DNA of 64,000 nucleotides, from positions 62,001 through 126,000 of the forward strand of contig NZ_BMZT01000001.1 of NCBI RefSeq assembly GCF_014652935.1, in the 5' to 3' direction. The position numbers were made by a program, and so were the translations under genes. Under the pieces are notes generated by a model. It ran no database searches, had not been told where the DNA came from, and saw only the letters and a list, made by a program, of their open reading frames with translations. The DNA comes from Luteimonas padinae. Its GTDB lineage: Bacteria; Pseudomonadota; Gammaproteobacteria; Xanthomonadales; Xanthomonadaceae. This document shows positions 60,856 to 64,000 of this stretch, one piece after another (positions within the stretch are counted from its first letter, which is position 1; every line of letters starts with the position of its first letter).

Positions 60856-61739
60856 GCGCCGGTGCGGAAGCGGTCGAGCGGCAGGCGCAAGTAGCGCACG
60901 CCGTCGGTGTCGGGCGGCGGCAGGTCGCCGCCGCGGATGTTGACCTGCAGCGCGGGCAGGATGAGCTTCGGCGCCGCCAGCCCGGCGTCGCGCCCGGTGC
61001 GCAGGCGCACGAACGCGTCTTCGCTGGCATCACCCGCCAGGTGCACGTTGCGCGCGCGCTGGGCGCCGATTGACGTCTCCGCCTGCGGCTCGCGCCCGTC
61101 GGGCGGATAGTCGTGGCAGAGGAACACGCGGGTGTCGTCGGGCAGCTCGAACAGGCGGCGGATCGAGCGGTACAGCGTGGCCGCATCGCCGCCGGGGAAG
61201 TCGGCGCGCGCGGTGCCGGTGTCGGGCGCGAACACGGTGTCGCCCACGAACGCCGCATCGCCGATCACATAGGTCAGGCTGTCGGCGGTGTGACCGGGGG
61301 TGGCCAACACGCGCCCGGACAGCGCGCCGACGGCGAAGGTGTCGCCGTCGGCGAACAGGTGGTCGAACTGGCGACCATCCACCGGGAATGCATCGTCGAG
61401 TCCGAAGACCTGCCTGAAGTGCGACTGCACGGCGGTGATGCCGCGGCCGATGGCCACGCGGGCGCCGGTCTGCGCGCGCAGCCAGGCGGCGGCCGAGAGG
61501 TGGTCGGCATGGGCATGCGTCTCGAGGATCCAGTCCACGCGCAGGCGGTGCTCGCGCGCGAAGTCGAGCAGGCGCTGCGCGGACGCGAACCCGGTGCGTG
61601 CGGTGGCGGCATCGTAGTCCATTACCGGATCGACGATGGCGGCATGGCCGCCGTCGCGGTCGTAGACCATGTGCGAGAACGTGGCCGTGGCGGCGTCGTG
61701 GAAGCTCTCCACCTCGGGCTTCATCGTGGGGCTTTCCAT
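60852..61739 (-). CDS. Metallo-beta-lactamase fold hydrolase, persulfide dioxygenase-like (Blh/ETHE1 type)
   Basis: 295 residues from ATG 61739 (ATG 61724 is an alternative). The metal motif THAHADH holds His75, His77, Asp79 and His80. TPGHT, FVGDTVF and the late FLCHDYPPDGRE complete the mononuclear iron site pattern of sulfur dioxygenases. These oxidise glutathione persulfide to sulfite. It lacks the extra DUF442 domain found in Xylella Blh; a DUF442-like protein is encoded separately at 62171. First gene of the minus-strand operon, divergent from the bigR-type regulator. Confidence 0.88.
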   Translation of the reverse strand: MESPTMKPEVESFHDAATATFSHMVYDRDGGHAAIVDPVMDYDAATARTGFASAQRLLDFAREHRLRVDWILETHAHADHLSAAAWLRAQTGARVAIGRGITAVQSHFRQVFGLDDAFPVDGRQFDHLFADGDTFAVGALSGRVLATPGHTADSLTYVIGDAAFVGDTVFAPDTGTARADFPGGDAATLYRSIRRLFELPDDTRVFLCHDYPPDGREPQAETSIGAQRARNVHLAGDASEDAFVRLRTGRDAGLAAPKLILPALQVNIRGGDLPPPDTDGVRYLRLPLDRFRTGA

Positions 61740-61741
61740 AT

Positions 61742-61761
61742 ACTTAAGGAATTGCTAAAGT
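61742..61761. promoter_or_regulatory. AT-rich palindromic operator for the BigR-type repressor
   Basis: ACTTAAGGAATTGCTAAAGT matches its own reverse complement at 16 of 20 positions, centred on AATT. It is the only AT-rich stretch between the divergent hydrolase and regulator genes and resembles ArsR/BigR-type operators. Confidence 0.7.
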
Positions 61762-61798
61762 AGTGCCGCACCCACGACCTGTCAAGCGACCCGCCACG

Positions 61799-62134
61799 AT
61801 GCCCGGTGAAGCCACCACAGCTCCTGACGCCAGCCTCCTGGCCCGCGACATGGCCCTGCACGCCGGCGAGGCGGCGGCGCTGCTGAAGGCGCTGGCGCAT
61901 CCCGCCCGCCTGCTGGTGCTGTGCCAGCTGGTGCAGGGCGAGCGCACCGTCGGCGAGCTGCAGCCCGCCACTGGCCTGGGGGCCTCGGCGCTGTCGCAGC
62001 ATCTGGCGGTGCTGCGCGACATGGCGCTGGTGCACACCCGGCGCGAGGCGCAGTGCATCCACTATTCGCTCGCGCAGGGGCCGGCGGTGGGCGTGCTCGA
62101 TGCGCTGCACGCCGCCTTCTGCGCGCAGCCCTGA
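61799..62134 (+). CDS. bigR: BigR-type ArsR family persulfide-sensing repressor
   Basis: 111 residues from ATG 61799. Winged helix: LLKALAHPARLLVLCQLVQGERTV, then GASALSQHLAVLRDMALVHTRREAQ. Cys42 (in LVLCQL) and Cys108 (in AFCAQP) stand exactly at the positions of the redox switch cysteines of BigR, which form a disulfide or polysulfide bridge and release DNA when sulfide or persulfide rises. A third Cys86 is present. Divergent from the persulfide dioxygenase operon, with a palindromic operator in between. Confidence 0.88.
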   Translation: MPGEATTAPDASLLARDMALHAGEAAALLKALAHPARLLVLCQLVQGERTVGELQPATGLGASALSQHLAVLRDMALVHTRREAQCIHYSLAQGPAVGVLDALHAAFCAQP

Positions 62135-62170
62135 CCAGGGGCGCCCGCACCCCGCCATGAGGACCCTGCC

Positions 62171-62782
62171 ATGACCCGACGACCCACCCGCGCCGCCACT
62201 GCGCTGGCCGTTGCGCTGTCCTGGGCCGTCGCCGCGTGCAGCACGCCCGGCGACGTGCCGCCCACCACTGCCGACCAGGAGAAGACCATGACCTCCCCCG
62301 TGCTCGAACGTTTCGCCACTCCGGCCGCCGGCATCCGTTCCGGCGGCCGCATCACGGGCGACGACCTTCCCGCGCTGCGCGCTGCCGGGATCCGCCACGT
62401 CATCAACCTGGCACCGGCGTCGGAGACGCCCGGGTTCGACGAGGCCGCGGCGGTGCAGGCGGCGGGGATGCGCTACGACCCCCTGCCGATCGCCGGGGCC
62501 GGCGACCTCGACCGTGCCGCGGTGTTGGCCTTCGATCGCCTGTTGCAGGCCGCCGATGCACCCACGCTGGTGCACTGCGGCAGCGGCAACCGGGTGGGTG
62601 CGCTGGTGGCGCTGCGCGCGGCCTGGCTGCAGGGCGCGGACGAGGAGGCCGCGGTCGCCGAGGGCCGGCGCTGGGGGCTTGCCGGTCTCGAGGGCGAGGT
62701 CCGCGAGCGCATCGCCAGCCCGCGTTGCGTGGCCAGCGCGGACCGTGCCGCCGATGGCGCGGACTGCGACGACGCCGGCTGA
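62171..62782 (+). CDS. DUF442 / protein tyrosine phosphatase-like domain lipoprotein
   Basis: 203 residues from ATG 62171, with a signal ending VAAC (lipobox); ATG 62288 would give a cytoplasmic form. The domain runs GIRSGGRITGDDLPALRAAG, IRHVINLAPASETPGFDEAA and LVHCGSGNRVGAL, the CxxxxR active loop of DUF442 proteins. In Xylella and Agrobacterium this domain is fused to the persulfide dioxygenase (Blh), where it acts as a sulfurtransferase-like part. Here it is a separate gene 36 bp after the bigR-type gene and probably exported. Ends with a Cys/Asp-rich tail. Confidence 0.82.
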   Translation: MTRRPTRAATALAVALSWAVAACSTPGDVPPTTADQEKTMTSPVLERFATPAAGIRSGGRITGDDLPALRAAGIRHVINLAPASETPGFDEAAAVQAAGMRYDPLPIAGAGDLDRAAVLAFDRLLQAADAPTLVHCGSGNRVGALVALRAAWLQGADEEAAVAEGRRWGLAGLEGEVRERIASPRCVASADRAADGADCDDAG

Positions 62783-62802
62783 CCGCTGCCGCGCAGCCCG
62801 GC

Positions 62803-63100
62803 TCAGTCGCACCTGCGCCGGCCCAGTGTCATGTGTTCGAACACGCCATCGCGGCGCACCCAGGCGTGGTGCAGCGCGGCCCCGGCGTGCCCGAGTACCA
62901 GGGCCAGCAGTCCATAGGCCAGCCAGGCATGCAGCTCGCGCAGCAGCCCGTAGCGGGCGAGGTCGGCGTCCACGAGCGCGGGGAGCACGACGCCGCCCAC
63001 GCGCACCGGCAGGCCTGCGGCGCCCTGCATGGCCCAGCCGGTGAGCGGCAACGCCAGCATCAGCGCGTACAGCGCCCAGTGACTGGCGCGGGCAAGCGCA
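62803..63100 (-). pseudogene. Cytochrome b561 remnant (C-terminal half)
   Basis: Reads SALARASHWALYALMLALPL, TGWAMQGAAGLPVRVGGVVL, ELHAWLAYGLLALVLGHAGA and ALHHAWVRRDGVFEHM: helices 3 and 4 of a b561-type cytochrome with the haem-ligand His of ASHWALY and the His pair near GHAGAALHH. The first two helices and their ligands are missing. At about 63100 the frame runs into a piece of a different gene. Non-functional as a b561. Confidence 0.7.
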
Positions 63101-63360
63101 CTCGGGATGGGCTTCGAAGAAGGCGGCCACCCGCGCCGGATCCGGCTTGCCGGTGGCCGTTCGGGCGCCATCGCGCGCAGCTGCGCGTCGAAGGCTTCCG
63201 GTGTGCCGACCGCCAGCACGGGCGGATTGTTCATCGCCATCCGCCACTGCTGGCCGTCGGCCTGGGTGATGGCCAGGCGCTGGTCGCCGTGGAGTGGTGG
63301 TCGGGTCGGGATCCATGGCGCCTGCATTCGGAAAGTAGGGAGCGGACGCGCCGCCATCAT
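63101..63360 (-). pseudogene. Catalase-family peroxidase (SrpA-like) remnant
   Basis: The minus strand from ATG 63360 reads MMAARPLPTFRMQAPWIPTR, then LAITQADGQQWRMAMNNPPV and VGTPEAFDAQLRAMAP in one frame. After about 63160 the related sequence ATGKPDPARVAAFFEAHPE continues in another frame. This resembles the middle of small catalase-like peroxidases. The N-terminal haem-distal part and the C-terminal end with the haem-ligand Tyr are absent. It is joined directly to the b561 remnant; catalase-like and b561 genes are often neighbours, so an internal deletion is likely. Confidence 0.5.
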
Positions 63361-63401
63361 CACCCATTCGGTCAGCCGCGCGCGGCAAGTGTCGATTGCA
63401 A

Positions 63402-63420
63402 AATGGGAATCGTTCGCATC
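63402..63420. promoter_or_regulatory. Fur box upstream of the TonB-dependent receptor
   Basis: AATGGGAATCGTTCGCATC matches the Fur-type palindrome AATGAGAATCATTCTCATT at 15 of 19 positions. It lies 112 bp before the receptor ATG and just upstream of the peroxidase remnant on the other strand. The 111 bp between it and the ATG hold no gene. Confidence 0.65.
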
Positions 63421-63531
63421 TAATGACCCCTTGTCCGGCCCACGCCGGCGCCGATTTCCCGCATGTCCCGCCAGCCGAGGTCGCCAGCGGACACAGGGCT
63501 CGTCCCCTACGTCCAATTGCAGCCGACCTCC

Positions 63532-64000
63532 ATGCATCCGATCCGTCCCGTCCTCTTGCCGCCCGCGCGCGTCCGCCTTGCCGTTCCCGCGCTCCGCGCA
63601 GTCCCTCTGCGGCGCGCCATTGCGCTGGCCCTGCCGCTCACGCTGGGCATCGCGCCCTGCCTTGCTGTTGCACAGTCGGCGGAGGCGGGTGCGCTCGCCG
63701 CCACCGACCTCGACGCCGTCCGCGTCGTCGGCCAGCGCGCCAACCGCGTGAGCAACGGCGCCACCAACCTCGACCTGTCCATCCGCGAAACCCCGCAGTC
63801 GATCTCCGTCGTCACCTCCGAGCAGATGCGCCGGTTCGCCGCCGACAGCGTCAACGAGGCGCTGCGCCTGGCCACCGGCGTGCGCGTGGACGAGTGGGAG
63901 ACCAACCGCACCAGCTACAGCGCGCGCGGCTTCGACATCCTCAATACCCAGGTCGACGGCGTCGGCCTGCCCAACGGCTGGGGCGTGACCACCGGCGCGG
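63532..64000 (+). CDS. TonB-dependent siderophore receptor, 5' part
   Basis: Open from ATG 63532 to the window edge (156 codons seen). A long signal peptide (basic start, LRRAIALALPLTLGIAPCLA, then VAQS) is followed by a TonB-box region TDLDAVRVVGQ and the plug domain: SIRETPQSISVVTSEQMRRF, NEALRLATGVRVDEWETNRT, SYSARGFDILNTQVDGVGLP. These match FpvA/FhuE-type outer-membrane siderophore receptors. The Fur box upstream fits iron-repressed expression. Siderophore unknown; the barrel is outside the window. Confidence 0.88.
   Translation, partial: MHPIRPVLLPPARVRLAVPALRAVPLRRAIALALPLTLGIAPCLAVAQSAEAGALAATDLDAVRVVGQRANRVSNGATNLDLSIRETPQSISVVTSEQMRRFAADSVNEALRLATGVRVDEWETNRTSYSARGFDILNTQVDGVGLPNGWGVTTGA

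Overview
The window is very GC-rich, densely coded bacterial DNA. Gene content, gene order and the interspersed repeats all point to a gammaproteobacterium of the Xanthomonadaceae, probably of the Lysobacter/Luteimonas type (inference). Supporting signs are the many GTG starts, ATGA/GTGA stop-start overlaps, GTAGGAGCAGCTACAGC-type palindromic repeats, a surE-pcm-nlpD cluster with no rpoS behind it, and a hfq-hflX-hflK-hflC-DUF2065-purA cluster. I see no rRNA, tRNA or CRISPR array.

Layout. 1-8.8 kb: a Pho-box-preceded alkaline phosphatase lipoprotein (cut by the window edge), a dicarboxylate/amino-acid symporter with an altered sodium site, a pair of exported M16 peptidases (one catalytic, one not), a bile-acid-type symporter and two tandem NlpC/P60 cell-wall peptidases with a CRP/Clp-type site between them. 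8.8-15.6 kb: SlyD-like isomerase, a DadA-like FAD oxidoreductase coupled to glutathione reductase, N-formylglutamate amidohydrolase, parE and a globin. 15.7-29.9 kb is housekeeping: pyrG, kdsA, eno, ftsB-ispD-ispF-truD, a small lipoprotein, an Smr protein, surE-pcm-exoD-nlpD, an Mth938-like protein, yhbY, rlmE and ftsH. A 580-bp gap with a large inverted pair of a ~74-bp repeat follows. 30.4-39.4 kb: folP, putP, miaA, then the hfq-purA cluster.

39.5-52.6 kb is more variable. It starts with an overlapping three-gene set: a CHASE2 membrane protein with no recognisable output domain, a small exported protein and an exported M48 metallopeptidase. Next come a MarR repressor with a palindromic operator and a continuous efflux operon: RND adaptor and pump, a frameshifted TolC-type channel, an HlyD adaptor and two ABC-2-type permeases with no ATPase.

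52.6-60 kb shows clear rearrangement. It holds an L,D-transpeptidase whose likely start codon is ATC, two differently broken copies of an IS91-like element, and between them 3-hydroxybutyrate dehydrogenase, a patatin-like lipase and two gene stumps (CopD/HemJ-like and the 3' end of groEL) joined 5' to 5'. 60-62.8 kb is a persulfide/sulfide detoxification locus: BigR-type repressor with both switch cysteines, persulfide dioxygenase-like hydrolase, two half-size YeeE/YedE channels and a separate DUF442 phosphatase-like lipoprotein. The window ends with fused remnants of a catalase-family peroxidase and cytochrome b561, a Fur box, and the start of a TonB-dependent siderophore receptor.
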